DNA of 43,476 bases from Myxococcales bacterium UBA1660 (GCA_002320815.1 DCLA01000002.1:1-43476), one strand, 5' to 3'. Positions 1 through 10,302 are shown, counted from the first letter of the stretch. Notes: generated by a model from the letters alone, not told the origin. Made by a program: numbers and translations.

Positions 1-2679
1 GCCGGGGCGGGAGCTCCGGCGGCGGCCGCGAGCGCGGCGCCCGTTGCCGCCCCCGTTGCCGCGACGCCCGTTGCCGCGGCGCCCGCGGGTCCGACCGCGG
101 CCGAGCTGCAGCAGCTGATGCTCCAGGTGGTGGCCGAGAAGACCGGCTACCCCGCGGACATGCTCGAGCTGAGCATGGATCTCGAGGGCGACCTCGGGGT
201 GGACTCCATCAAGCGGGTGGAGATCCTGGCGGCGATGCGGGAGCAGGCGCCGACCCTGCCCGAGGTGGACCCGGCCGAGCTGGGCAAGCTGCGCACCCTC
301 CAGGAGATCGTCGACACGATGGCGACGGCCGGCGCCGGTGGCGGAGCGGCCGCGGCCCCCGAGGCCGCGACCGGCTCGGTGGAGCTCACCGACCCGCGTT
401 GGACGCTGCGCCTCGCCGCGGCACCCGCCGACGGCTTCGCCTTGCTTCACCTCCTCGTCACGAAGGACCTCGCAGTCGTCGATGGCGGCTCCGGCGTCGC
501 CGGAGCCCTCGTCGCCGCGCTCGCGGCGAAGGGCATCCCGGCCCGAGCCGGCGAGCCCGCGGACGGCACCGATGGCGTGATCTTCCTCGGCGGCCTCCGC
601 GACGTCGCCTCCGTCGACGAGGCCCTCGCCGTCCAGGAGGCGGCCTTCACCGCCGCCAAGGCCGTGGCGGCGACCCTCACCGCCGCCCCCGGCGTCTTCG
701 TCACGGTGCAGGACACCGGCGGTGACTTCGGTCTCGGCGGCGCCGGGGAGCGCGCCTGGCTGGGCGGCCTGCCCGGCTTGGTCAAGAGCGCTGCTCAGGA
801 GTGGCCGGACGTCGGTTTCCGCGCCATCGATCTCGAGCGCGGTGGGCGCGACGCGGCGGCGCTGGCCGAGGTGCTCGCCGAGGAGCTCCTCCGCGGGGGC
901 GCGCCCCGCCTCGACGGGGCGTCGGGCGGCGGCATCGAGGTCGGCCTCCGCGCCGACGGCACCCGCCAGACCCTGGTCAGCGAGGCCGGCCTCGCCAGCG
1001 GCGGGCCGCTCCGCGTGGACTCTTCCTCGGTCATCGTCGCCTCCGGCGGCGCCCGGGGCGTCACCGCGACCACCCTCGTGGCGCTGGCCGAGGCCAGCCA
1101 GGCCCGCTTCGTCCTCCTCGGCCGCACGCCCCTGAGCGACGAGCCGGCCGCGTGCGCCGGCGCGACCACCGACGCGGAGGTGAAGCGCGCGCTGCTCCAG
1201 GCCGCCCAGGCCGCGGGCGAGAAGGTCTCTCCCAAGGAGCTCGGTGACCGCGCCAAGGCCATCCTCCAGAGTCGCGAGGTGCGGGGCACGGTTGCGGCCA
1301 TCGAGGCCGCCGGCGGCGAGGCGCGCTACGTCACGGCCAACGTGAAGGACGCCGCCAAGCTCGGCGCCGCCCTCGACGCCGTCCGGGCCGAGTGGGGTCC
1401 CATCACCGGCATCGTCCACGGGGCCGGCGTCCTCGCCGACCGCTTCATCGCCGACAAGCCGCTGGACGACTGGCGCTGGGTGATGGACGTGAAGGTGGGA
1501 GGCCTGCGCAACCTGCTGGCCGCCACCGCGAACGATCCGCTCGCGGTGCTCGTGGCCTTCTCCTCGGTCGCCGGCCGCTGCGGCAATCGCGGTCAGAGCG
1601 ACTACGCCATGGCCAACGAGACCCTCAACAAGGTGCTCCAGGCCGAGGCCGCCACGCGCCCGAACCTCCTCGCCCGCAGCCTCGGCTGGGGGCCGTGGGA
1701 GGGCGGCATGGTCACCCCGGCGCTCAAGGCGCACTTCGAGTCCCTCGGCGTCCCGCTGATCCCCCTGGCCACCGGGGCGCAGCTCCTGGTCGACGAGCTC
1801 GGCGACGAGAGCGGCTCGGTGGAGCTGGTGCTCGGCGGTGAGCCCAAGCCCGAGGCGCTCAGCGCCGGCGAGGGCTCCGTGCGGCAACCGGCCCGCTACG
1901 ACGTAGTGCTCGATCGGGCCGGCTTCCCGGCCATCGACGACCACCGGGTCAAGGGCACGCCGGTGCTCCCGGTCGCTCTGGTCCTCGAGCTTTTCGCCCG
2001 GGCGGTGGAGGCCACCCGACCGGACCTGGTGTTCACCGAGTGCCAGGACCTTCGCGTCCTCCGCGGTGTGACCCTCGGTGACTACGAGGGTGCCGGCGAG
2101 CGGCTCTCCGTGGCGGTGCAGCAGATCTCCAACGGCGACGGCGTGGTCTTCCAGCTCGAGCTCCTCGACGCCGAGGGCAAGCGCCGCTACGCGGCCAAGG
2201 GCGTGGCCAAGCCGGCCGCGCTCGCCGCCCCCCGCGCGCCCGAGGCGCCCACGGGCCTGCGCACCTTCGAGGGCGAGGTCTACGACGGCGTCGCGCTCTT
2301 CCACGGCGACGCCTTCAAGGTCATCGTCGGCGCGCCGGCCATCGGCGAGGCCGGCCTCGACGCGAAGCTCCAGGGCGCCGACGCCCGGGGCTGGCCCGCG
2401 GGCCACTGGGAGACCGACCCCGCGCTGATCGACGGGGGACTGCAGCTCGCGCTCCTGTGGACCTGCCGCGAGGGCGGGGCGGCCCTGCCGACCTCCTTCG
2501 AGCGCTTCCGCCGCTTCTCCCCGGGCCTGGTCAAGGGCGAGGTCCGCGCCATCCTCGCCGGCCGCGAGTCCAAGGCCGACCGCAGCGTCTCCGATCTGGT
2601 CTTCGTCGACGAGCAGGGCACGCCCCTCGCCGAGCTGACCGGGGTCGAGATGCACGTCCTGCCCGGCTCCCGTCGGTAG
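1..2679 (+). CDS. pfaA: PUFA synthase subunit PfaA/Pfa2-like, C-terminal part (ACP-KR-DH), 5' truncated
   Basis: The reading frame is open from base 1, so the gene begins upstream of the window; 892 residues are visible. An Ala/Pro-rich linker (codons 1-35) leads into an acyl carrier domain with the motif LGVDSIKRVEIL, whose Ser at codon 69 is the phosphopantetheine site. A ketoreductase follows (about 340-620), with Rossmann motif GGARGVT and a catalytic SDYAMAN (Tyr535). A PKS-type double-hotdog dehydratase ends the protein (about 630-890), with His648 in HRVKGTPVLP and Asp811 in LIDGG. In the known PUFA synthase family this subunit also has KS, AT and more ACPs upstream, which are not visible here. 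It reduces and dehydrates the growing chain while holding it on the ACPs. The stop is 27 nt before the next subunit, so the two are co-transcribed. Confidence 0.95.
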   Translation, partial: AGAGAPAAAASAAPVAAPVAATPVAAAPAGPTAAELQQLMLQVVAEKTGYPADMLELSMDLEGDLGVDSIKRVEILAAMREQAPTLPEVDPAELGKLRTLQEIVDTMATAGAGGGAAAAPEAATGSVELTDPRWTLRLAAAPADGFALLHLLVTKDLAVVDGGSGVAGALVAALAAKGIPARAGEPADGTDGVIFLGGLRDVASVDEALAVQEAAFTAAKAVAATLTAAPGVFVTVQDTGGDFGLGGAGERAWLGGLPGLVKSAAQEWPDVGFRAIDLERGGRDAAALAEVLAEELLRGGAPRLDGASGGGIEVGLRADGTRQTLVSEAGLASGGPLRVDSSSVIVASGGARGVTATTLVALAEASQARFVLLGRTPLSDEPAACAGATTDAEVKRALLQAAQAAGEKVSPKELGDRAKAILQSREVRGTVAAIEAAGGEARYVTANVKDAAKLGAALDAVRAEWGPITGIVHGAGVLADRFIADKPLDDWRWVMDVKVGGLRNLLAATANDPLAVLVAFSSVAGRCGNRGQSDYAMANETLNKVLQAEAATRPNLLARSLGWGPWEGGMVTPALKAHFESLGVPLIPLATGAQLLVDELGDESGSVELVLGGEPKPEALSAGEGSVRQPARYDVVLDRAGFPAIDDHRVKGTPVLPVALVLELFARAVEATRPDLVFTECQDLRVLRGVTLGDYEGAGERLSVAVQQISNGDGVVFQLELLDAEGKRRYAAKGVAKPAALAAPRAPEAPTGLRTFEGEVYDGVALFHGDAFKVIVGAPAIGEAGLDAKLQGADARGWPAGHWETDPALIDGGLQLALLWTCREGGAALPTSFERFRRFSPGLVKGEVRAILAGRESKADRSVSDLVFVDEQGTPLAELTGVEMHVLPGSRR

Positions 2680-2706
2680 TCGCTCGGCCCTCCCCAAGGG
2701 AACCCC

Positions 2707-5700
2707 GTGACCTTTGAACCCATCGCCATCACCGGGCGCGCCTGCCTCCTGCCGGGCGCACACGACCCCGGGGCGCTCTTCGGCCTCGCCGCCGAGGGCC
2801 GCTCCGTCCTCAGCGACGCGCCCGCGGGCCGCTGGCGCGTCCCCGACGCCGACGTGCTCACCGGAGACCCGGCGGACGCCATCGATCGCACCTGGACCCG
2901 CCGCGGTGGCTACGTGTCGGGCTTCACCCCACCGGCGGGCTACGAGGACCTGGACCCGCTGGTGCAGTGGTTGGTCCACACGGCCCACCGCGCCTTGGTC
3001 GACGCGGGCGTCGACGGGCAGGGCATGGGCGCCATCGTCGGCAACCTCTCGCTACCCTCGAGCGGCTCGGCCCGCTTCGGCGAGCAGGTCTGGCTCGGGG
3101 ATCGCGCCGCCGCGGCGGGGGTGCCCCCCACCGACCCGCGCGACGCCTTCAACAGCGGGCTGCCCGCGCATCTCCTCGCGGGCGCCCTCGGCCTCGATCG
3201 GCCTGCCTGGGCTCTGGACGCCGCCTGCGCTTCCTCGCTCTACGCCATCGAGCTCGCCTGCCGCGAGCTCCAGGAGGGACGCGCCACGCGGATGCTCGCC
3301 GGCGCCATCAACCGCGCCGACGACCTCTTCCTGCACGTCGGCTTCTGCGCGCTCGGCGCGATGAGCAAGACCGGCCAGAGCCGCCCCTTCCACGCCGGCG
3401 CCGACGGCCTCGTCCCCGGCGACGGCTGCGGCTTCGTCGTCCTCGAACGCCTCGAGGACGCCCGCCGCGCGGGGCGGCCCATCCACGGCGTCATCCGCGG
3501 CGTGGGCCTGGCCAATGACGGCCGCGCCAAGAACCTCTTGGCGCCCAGCCCCGACGGGCAGGCGCTCTCGATGCGCCGCGCCCTCGAGCAGGCGGGCTGG
3601 GACGGGTCCCAGGTCCCCTACATCGAGTGCCACGCCACCGGAACGCCGGTCGGCGACGCCACCGAGCTGGAGTCGATGGCCGCCGTGTACGGCGAGGCGC
3701 CGCGCACCATCGGCTCGCTCAAGGGCAACCTCGGCCACCTAATCACCGCCGCCGGCGTCGCGGGCTTGATGAAGGTCCTGGAGAGCTTCCGGCATCGGCA
3801 GCTCCTGCCCACGCCGCACCTGGCGGCCGGGGACCGGAACCCCGCCCTCGAGGCGTCGCCCTTCCGGACCCTGGACGCTCCCGCGGCGTGGGAGGGCCCG
3901 CTGCGCGCGGGCCTGAGCGCCTTCGGCTTCGGCGGCAACGACGCGCACCTCTTGGTCGAGGCCCCCGGCGAGACCCCCGACCGGGTGCAGGTCCAGGTGC
4001 CCCGGGCGGCCGACGACATCGTGGTCACGGCCCTGGGCGCCCGCTTCGGTGACGGCCAGAGCGCCGGGGACTTCGAGGCGGTGGTCCTCGGGGGCGCGCC
4101 GGTCGCGCGCGCGTCCACGGTGCGCATCCCCCTCGGCGAGCTGCGCTTCCCGCCCAACGACCTGAAGAAGGCCAACGCCCAGCAGACCATCGTCCTCGCC
4201 GCCGCCCTCGAGGCGGCGCGCACCCTGCCCGAGACGGCTCGGGAGCGCACCGGGGTCTTCGTCGGCTACCAATGCGACGCGGCCATCGCGCGCTGGGGCG
4301 CCCGCTGGCGGGCGCGCTCGTTCGCCCGTTCGCTCGGCGCCGAACCCGCCTGGACCGCCGACGCCGAGGCGCAGCTCGCGCCGCCCCTCGAGGCGCCCCA
4401 CGTGGTGGGCTCCCTTCCGAACATCCCCGCCAATCGCATCAGCTCCCAGCTCGACTTGCGCGGGGCCAGCTTCACCGCCTCCGCCGAAGAGCTCAGCGGG
4501 CTCCGGGCGCTCGACGTGGCCCTGGCCGCCCTGCGGCGCGGGGACATCGACGCCGCGCTGGTCGGGGCCGTCGAGCGACCGAGCGAGGTGCTCGATGCCG
4601 CCCTCCGGGATCTGGGCGCGCCCGAGTCCCCTTGCGACGCCGCCCTGGTGCTCACCCTGCAGCGCCGGGCCGACGCCGAGGCCGCCGGCGCGCCCATCCT
4701 CGCGGTCCTCGAGCCCGGCGCCGGGGCCGAAGAGCTCCCGCCCGCGCTCCCCCGGGCCCACGCGGCCGCCGGCCTCGCCGAGCTCTGCCGGGCCGTGGTC
4801 CACGTCGCCCGCGGCCAGCACCCCGCGGGCGGCGCCTGGGGGAACGAGCGATCCCTGACCGTCCGCTGCGCCGCGTTGGGCGACCAGGAGGGGGCCTGGA
4901 CGATCCGCTCCGGCGGCCCCGCGCATCCGCCGTTCGCGACCCGCCCGAGCGAGCGCGCCCTGGAGCTCCCCGCCCAGCGCGAGCCCGTGCGCCTCGGGCC
5001 CACGCCCTCCACCCCCTCGATCCCCACCGCCGCGACGCCGGCGGCTCCCGAGAGCGCGCTCCACCCCGAGACCGCGTTCGACCCTGCCTCCGCCTCCGAC
5101 TCCGAGACCGCCATGACCGTTCAGAAGATGGCCGCGCCGCCCGCGCTTCCCCCCACCACCGATGACGGACCCGCCGCGGCCCCCGTGAGCGGCGCCGCCA
5201 TGCGCGCCGCGTTCGGGCTGCCCGCCGAGAGCGCTCCCGCGCCCCAGCCGGTCTCGGTGACGTCCCCGGGGGCCGCGCCCGCCGTGGGCCTCGGAGCGTC
5301 GGTCGGCGCTTCCGGCCTCCCCGGCGAGGTCCTGCCGGCCGGCTCGATGCTCGCGGCCCTCACGCAGCACCAGGCCGCCCTCGCCGACGCCCACCGCGCG
5401 TTCCTCGAGCAGCAGGCCGCGGTCCACGCCGACTTCATGCGCGCGTTGGCCGTCGTCCCCGGCGCGCCGACGGCGCAGGCCCCGCTGCCGACCGCCGCGC
5501 TGCCGACCGCCGCGCTGCCGACCGCCGCGCTGCCGACCGCCGCGCTGCCGACCCCGGCCGTCACCCCGACGGCCCGCCCCGCGGCGCCCGTCGCGAAGCC
5601 GGCCCCCGCGCCCGCGCCCGTCGCCACGCCCACGCCCGTCGCCACCCCCACGCCCGTCGGCACGCCGGCGCCCGTCGGCACGCCGGCGCCCACCGCGAAG

Positions 5701-8700
5701 CCGGCGCCCGCCGCGAAGCCCGCCGCCGCCGCCGCGCCCGTCGCGAAGCCAGCCGCCTCCGCGACCTCGTCCGAGGTGCCCCTCGCGTTTCGCCCGCGGG
5801 GTCCCTCGTTCGATCGCGAGGACCTGCGAGTCCACGCCGGTGGGACCATCAGCGAGATCTTCGGTGAGCTCTTCCAGCAGCAGGACCGGCACGCGGTCCA
5901 GGTGCGCATGCCGGAGCCGCCGCTCCTCCTCGCCGACCGCTGCACCGGCATCGACGCCGAGCCCGGCGCGATGGCCATCCCGGGCAACCCCGCCAAGGGC
6001 ATCTGCTGGACCGAGACCGACGTCCGGGCGGACAGCTGGTGGCTGAACCACGACGGCTACATGCCCACCGGCATCATGGTCGAGTCGGGGCAGGCCGACC
6101 TCTTCCTGATCAGCTACCTCGGGGCCGACTTCCTGAACCGCGGCGACCGGGCCTACCGGCTCCTCGGCTGCGAGATGACCTGGCAGGGCGACCTGCCGAC
6201 CATCGGCGAGTCGCTGGTCTACGACATCCACGTCGACGGCCACGCCGCCCAGGGCGACGTCCGGCTCTTCTTCTTCCACTACGACTGCCACGTGCGGAGG
6301 GCCGACGGCTCGACCCGGCCGGCGCTCCAGGTGCGCCACGGCCAGGCCGGCTTCTTCACCCGCGAAGAGCTCGACGACTCCGCCGGCATCCTGTGGAAGC
6401 CCCAGACCCAGGAGATCCTCGCGGACGCCCGGGTCGACCCGCCGGCCGTCAAGGAGGCCAAGGGGACCTACGACGCCGACCAGGTGGCCGCCTTCGCCGC
6501 TGGCCGCCCCTGGGACTGCTTCGCCGACCCCGCCTTCGAGCGGACCAAGACCCACACCCGCACGCCGCGCATCCAGGGGGAGCCCATGCTCTTCCTGGAC
6601 ACGGTGGAGGTCGACCCGACGGGCGGCCCCTGGGGCCGCGGCTACCTCAAGGCGGTCACGCCCATCTCGCCGGACGACTGGTTCTTCGAGGGGCACTTCA
6701 AGAACGACCCCTGCATGCCCGGCACCCTCATGCTCGAGGGCTGCGTGCAGGCGATGGCCTTCTACCTCTCCTCGCTGGGCTACACGATCGACAAGGACGG
6801 CTGGCGCTTCCAGCCGATCCCCCACGAGACCTACAACCTCCGCTGCCGGGGCCAGGTGACCCCCGAGAGCAAGGCGCTCACCTACGAGATCTTCGTCGAG
6901 GAGGTCCACGACGGACCCGAGCCCAAGCTCTACGCCGACCTCCTCTGCACCGTGGACGGCCTGGGCGCCTTCCACGCCCGCCGCTTCGGTCTGCAGCTGA
7001 AGCCGAGCTGGCCGATGACCAGCCGCCCCCAGCTCACCGAGGAGGGCAAGGGGGACCCCCGCGCCGCGGTGGGCGTCTGGGAGGGGCACGAGTTCCGCTT
7101 CGACCAGCCCTCGCTCATGGCCTGCGCCTGGGGGCAGCCCTCGACGGCCTTCGGTCCGATGTACGAGCGCTTCGACGGCACGCGGCGCACGCCCCGGTTG
7201 CCCGGACCGCCCTACCTCTTCCTCACCCGCGTCACCGAGGTCGGCGGCGCGATGGGCGGGCTCGAGAGCGGCAAGCGCCTGGAGTTCGAGTACGACGTCC
7301 CCGAGGACGTCTGGTACTTCGACGAGAACGGCGCTCGGGTGATGCCCTTCGCGGTGCTCCTCGAGGCGGCCCTGCAGCCCTGCGGCTGGACCGCGAGCTA
7401 CGTCGGTTCGACGCTCACCAGCGAGTCGGACTTCCTCTTCCGGAACCTGGACGGGACCGGGACCATCACCGCGGAGGTCTTCCCCCAGAGCGGCACCCTG
7501 CGCACCGTCGTCGACGTGAAGGGCATCTCCCGATCCTCGGGGATGATCATCACCTCGTTCCACGTGCAGTGCTTCTTGGGCGAGGGCGCCGACGCGGTGC
7601 CGGTCTACGACCTCGACACGGTCTTCGGCTTCTTCCCGCCCTCGGCCTTCGAGAACCAGGCGGGGCTCCCCACCACCGACGCGCAGCGCGAACTGCTCGA
7701 GCGGCCCAGCGAGACCCGCGTCGACCTCACCGCCCGGCCCGCGCGCTTCTGCGAGGGATCCCTCCGGCTGGCCGAACCCATGCTCCTCATGATCGACCGG
7801 CTGACCCTCCTCGACCACGAGGGCGGCGCGGCGGGGCTCGGCGAGTGCCGGGCGGAGAAGGACGTCGACGCCGGCGAGTGGTTCTTCAAGGCCCACTTCT
7901 ACCAGGACCCGGTCCAGCCCGGTTCGCTGGGCATCGAGGCGATGCTCCAGTTGCTCCAGGCCTTCATGATCGACAAGGGCCTCGGCGACGACTTCGAGTG
8001 CCCGCGCTTCGAGGCCATCGCCACCGACCGCCCGCACGTGTGGAAGTACCGCGGGCAGGTGGTCCCGGAGGCGAAGGTCGTCAGCACCACCATGGAGATC
8101 CTCTCCATCGAGCGCGACGAGAAGGGCGTGGTGGCCCTCGCCGACACCAGCCTCTGGGTCGACGGAAAGCGCATCTACGAGGCCAAGGCGCTCGGCATGC
8201 GCATCGTCGAGGAGGGCGAGCCCGAGCGGTACCGACCGACCAAGGGGGCCGGCGAGGAGACCCTCGACCTCGCGAAGGACGCGTGGCTCGGCGACCACCG
8301 GCCGACCCACACGGCGCCGGCGCTGCCGATGATGAGCATGGCCGACCGGATGCTGGCCGCGGCGCGCGCCGCCGACCCCACGGTGACCGGGCTCCGGGAG
8401 CTCCAGGTCGAGCGCTGGGTGGTGGTGGATCCCGCCGCGCGGCTGAAGACCGAGGTCGAGGGAGACCAGGTCCGGCTCCTCGTCTGGCGCGAGGCCAAGA
8501 CCGCTGCCCTCAGCCGCTACGAGCTGGCGGCGAGCGCGACGATGGATGGCCCCATGGAGCTCGAGCCCATCGGAGACCTGGGGGAGGCGGAGAAGGTCGC
8601 CCCCTACGCGGATGACCGCCTCTTCCACGGGCCGGCGTTCCACTACCTCACCGAGCTCCACCTCGGGGCCGCGGGGTCCGACGCCGTCCTCGACGCCGGC

Positions 8701-10296
8701 CGGGGCACGGTGCCCTTCGGTTCATTCCACCAAGGTCTGCTCGACGCCGCGACGCACGGGATCCCCCACGGCGACTTCGCCCGATGGGCTCCGGAGGTCG
8801 GCGACGACGTCGTGGCCTACCCGCACTCCCTGGACATCCGCGTCGAGGGCGAGGTGCCCGCCACCGGCAAGGTCCGCTGCGAGGCCCGCTTCGTCGGCTT
8901 CGCCGAGGCCGACGAGCGCAAGCCGGTCACCCGTCTGCGCCTGAGCGTGGACGGCGCGGTCGTCGTCGACATGCGGCTGACCGAGATCCTCCTGCCCAAG
9001 GGGCCCATCGGTCAGGCGGAGCCCATGCTCCGCCGTCGCTTCCTCCAGCGCGAAGCGAGCCCCGTGGCCCTCAGCCGGATCGAGGGCGAGCGCACCGTCC
9101 TGGACGTGGCCGACGTCGCCCGGAGCGGCTGGTTCCCGGGGACCATCGAGAGCGTCTACGGGACCACCGCGCCCCACGACATCGCCGTGAAGGAGCACGT
9201 CGCTCGCCGGACCGGCAGCCACCCCTTCGATGTTCGCGTCGACGGCGAGGCGGGCATCGACACCCACGCGCCTCTGGTCCGCCACCCGCTCCGGGTGCTG
9301 GCGGGCGACACCCACGTCGAGGTCGAGAGCGCCGGCGAGCCGCGCCTCGACATCGCTCCGGTCGCGGACTTCTGGCGCGGCTACTTCGGCATCGGCTCCT
9401 GGCCGGTGGAGGACCTCTACTACGCGCTGGTGGAGCGGTTCGTGGGCGGGTTCCACCTGGCCGACCCCCGCGCCATGGAGGCCCTCCAGGGCCGCGCGGT
9501 GCTCTACCTCGGCAACCACCAGGTGGGCATCGAGTCGCTCATCTTCTCCATCGTGGCGTCGGCGCTCCAGAAGGTCCCCACGCTCACCCTGGCCAAGGTC
9601 GAGCACCAGCAGAGCTGGCTGGGTAAGCTCATCCGTCAGTGTTTCCGCTACCCCGGCGTGACCGACCCCGGCGTCATCACCTACTTCGACCGCACCGATC
9701 CGCAGTCACTCCCGCGCATCACCAAGCAGCTCGCCCAGCAGGCCTCGGGCGCGGGCGCTCGGTCCCTGATGGTCCACGTGGAAGGGACCCGCGCCCACTC
9801 GGCACGCCATCGCGTGACCAAGATGAGCGGCGTCTTCTGCGACCTGGCCATCGGCGCGGGGGTCCCGGTGGTCCCGGTCCGCTTCAGCGGCGGCCTGCCG
9901 GTGGAGCCCGTCGACGAGAAGCTCGAGTACCCGGTGGGCATGGGCCGCCAGGACTACTGGCTCGGCGCGCCCATCCTCCCGGAGGAGCTGGCGGCGCTCC
10001 CCTACAAGGAGCGGACCCAGCGGGTCACCGCGGCCATCGAAGCCCTCGGGCCCGACCCCGCCACCGAGGAGCCCAACCGAGGCGACGCCGAGCTCGCCGC
10101 GCGGGTCGAAGCGCGGGCTGCCCGGTCCGCGAGCGGGGCCGGGCTGGCTACTTTGGTGGAGGTCCTCCACGCGCGGGCGGACCTCGGCGACGAAGCGCGC
10201 CGCCTGCTGGAGCTGGTCGACGAGCCCGCCGCGAAGGCCCCCGGGGATGGCCCCGAGGCGCGCTGGCTGACCGACCTCGCGGCGCTCCTGCGCTAA
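2707..10296 (+). CDS. pfaC: PUFA synthase subunit PfaC/Pfa3-like: KS-CLF-DH-DH-DH'-AGPAT
   Basis: A 2529-residue protein with a GTG start; AAGGGA lies a few bases upstream. Domains in order: ketosynthase 1-430 (Cys174, His309, His344); KS-like chain-length factor about 435-750, with Glu595 where the nucleophilic Cys would be; a Pro/Ala linker about 760-1015 with low-complexity repeats and a helical LEQQAA segment; two FabA-like dehydratase units with HFKNDPCMPG (His1330) and HFYQDPVQPG (His1730); a PKS-type DH' about 1850-2060 (His1864, Asp2013); and a C-terminal acylglycerolphosphate acyltransferase about 2230-2460 (NHQVGIE at 2270, EGTR at 2359). Such subunits condense malonyl units and set cis double bonds. 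The fused AGPAT, known from terrestrial myxobacterial clusters, suggests direct transfer of product to lysophosphatidate. The product chain length cannot be told from sequence. Confidence 0.95.
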   Translation: MTFEPIAITGRACLLPGAHDPGALFGLAAEGRSVLSDAPAGRWRVPDADVLTGDPADAIDRTWTRRGGYVSGFTPPAGYEDLDPLVQWLVHTAHRALVDAGVDGQGMGAIVGNLSLPSSGSARFGEQVWLGDRAAAAGVPPTDPRDAFNSGLPAHLLAGALGLDRPAWALDAACASSLYAIELACRELQEGRATRMLAGAINRADDLFLHVGFCALGAMSKTGQSRPFHAGADGLVPGDGCGFVVLERLEDARRAGRPIHGVIRGVGLANDGRAKNLLAPSPDGQALSMRRALEQAGWDGSQVPYIECHATGTPVGDATELESMAAVYGEAPRTIGSLKGNLGHLITAAGVAGLMKVLESFRHRQLLPTPHLAAGDRNPALEASPFRTLDAPAAWEGPLRAGLSAFGFGGNDAHLLVEAPGETPDRVQVQVPRAADDIVVTALGARFGDGQSAGDFEAVVLGGAPVARASTVRIPLGELRFPPNDLKKANAQQTIVLAAALEAARTLPETARERTGVFVGYQCDAAIARWGARWRARSFARSLGAEPAWTADAEAQLAPPLEAPHVVGSLPNIPANRISSQLDLRGASFTASAEELSGLRALDVALAALRRGDIDAALVGAVERPSEVLDAALRDLGAPESPCDAALVLTLQRRADAEAAGAPILAVLEPGAGAEELPPALPRAHAAAGLAELCRAVVHVARGQHPAGGAWGNERSLTVRCAALGDQEGAWTIRSGGPAHPPFATRPSERALELPAQREPVRLGPTPSTPSIPTAATPAAPESALHPETAFDPASASDSETAMTVQKMAAPPALPPTTDDGPAAAPVSGAAMRAAFGLPAESAPAPQPVSVTSPGAAPAVGLGASVGASGLPGEVLPAGSMLAALTQHQAALADAHRAFLEQQAAVHADFMRALAVVPGAPTAQAPLPTAALPTAALPTAALPTAALPTPAVTPTARPAAPVAKPAPAPAPVATPTPVATPTPVGTPAPVGTPAPTAKPAPAAKPAAAAAPVAKPAASATSSEVPLAFRPRGPSFDREDLRVHAGGTISEIFGELFQQQDRHAVQVRMPEPPLLLADRCTGIDAEPGAMAIPGNPAKGICWTETDVRADSWWLNHDGYMPTGIMVESGQADLFLISYLGADFLNRGDRAYRLLGCEMTWQGDLPTIGESLVYDIHVDGHAAQGDVRLFFFHYDCHVRRADGSTRPALQVRHGQAGFFTREELDDSAGILWKPQTQEILADARVDPPAVKEAKGTYDADQVAAFAAGRPWDCFADPAFERTKTHTRTPRIQGEPMLFLDTVEVDPTGGPWGRGYLKAVTPISPDDWFFEGHFKNDPCMPGTLMLEGCVQAMAFYLSSLGYTIDKDGWRFQPIPHETYNLRCRGQVTPESKALTYEIFVEEVHDGPEPKLYADLLCTVDGLGAFHARRFGLQLKPSWPMTSRPQLTEEGKGDPRAAVGVWEGHEFRFDQPSLMACAWGQPSTAFGPMYERFDGTRRTPRLPGPPYLFLTRVTEVGGAMGGLESGKRLEFEYDVPEDVWYFDENGARVMPFAVLLEAALQPCGWTASYVGSTLTSESDFLFRNLDGTGTITAEVFPQSGTLRTVVDVKGISRSSGMIITSFHVQCFLGEGADAVPVYDLDTVFGFFPPSAFENQAGLPTTDAQRELLERPSETRVDLTARPARFCEGSLRLAEPMLLMIDRLTLLDHEGGAAGLGECRAEKDVDAGEWFFKAHFYQDPVQPGSLGIEAMLQLLQAFMIDKGLGDDFECPRFEAIATDRPHVWKYRGQVVPEAKVVSTTMEILSIERDEKGVVALADTSLWVDGKRIYEAKALGMRIVEEGEPERYRPTKGAGEETLDLAKDAWLGDHRPTHTAPALPMMSMADRMLAAARAADPTVTGLRELQVERWVVVDPAARLKTEVEGDQVRLLVWREAKTAALSRYELAASATMDGPMELEPIGDLGEAEKVAPYADDRLFHGPAFHYLTELHLGAAGSDAVLDAGRGTVPFGSFHQGLLDAATHGIPHGDFARWAPEVGDDVVAYPHSLDIRVEGEVPATGKVRCEARFVGFAEADERKPVTRLRLSVDGAVVVDMRLTEILLPKGPIGQAEPMLRRRFLQREASPVALSRIEGERTVLDVADVARSGWFPGTIESVYGTTAPHDIAVKEHVARRTGSHPFDVRVDGEAGIDTHAPLVRHPLRVLAGDTHVEVESAGEPRLDIAPVADFWRGYFGIGSWPVEDLYYALVERFVGGFHLADPRAMEALQGRAVLYLGNHQVGIESLIFSIVASALQKVPTLTLAKVEHQQSWLGKLIRQCFRYPGVTDPGVITYFDRTDPQSLPRITKQLAQQASGAGARSLMVHVEGTRAHSARHRVTKMSGVFCDLAIGAGVPVVPVRFSGGLPVEPVDEKLEYPVGMGRQDYWLGAPILPEELAALPYKERTQRVTAAIEALGPDPATEEPNRGDAELAARVEARAARSASGAGLATLVEVLHARADLGDEARRLLELVDEPAAKAPGDGPEARWLTDLAALLR
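5481..5540 (+). repeat. Tandem 15-bp repeat in the PfaC linker
   Basis: Four consecutive copies of a 15-bp unit encode LPTAA inside the Pro/Ala-rich linker between the chain-length factor and the first dehydratase. Further degenerate repeats follow (VATPTP, VGTPAP, AAKPA units, to about 5750). The units keep the frame, so copy-number change would only alter linker length. Confidence 0.85.
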
Positions 10297-10302
10297 GCGC
10301 CA

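Noticed and set aside
3739..8661. Very long minus-strand open frame opposite pfaC
   Set aside because: It is the mirror of a real GC-rich gene: His/Arg/Gly-rich, repetitive, no domain, and fully overlapped by a protein with clear catalytic motifs.
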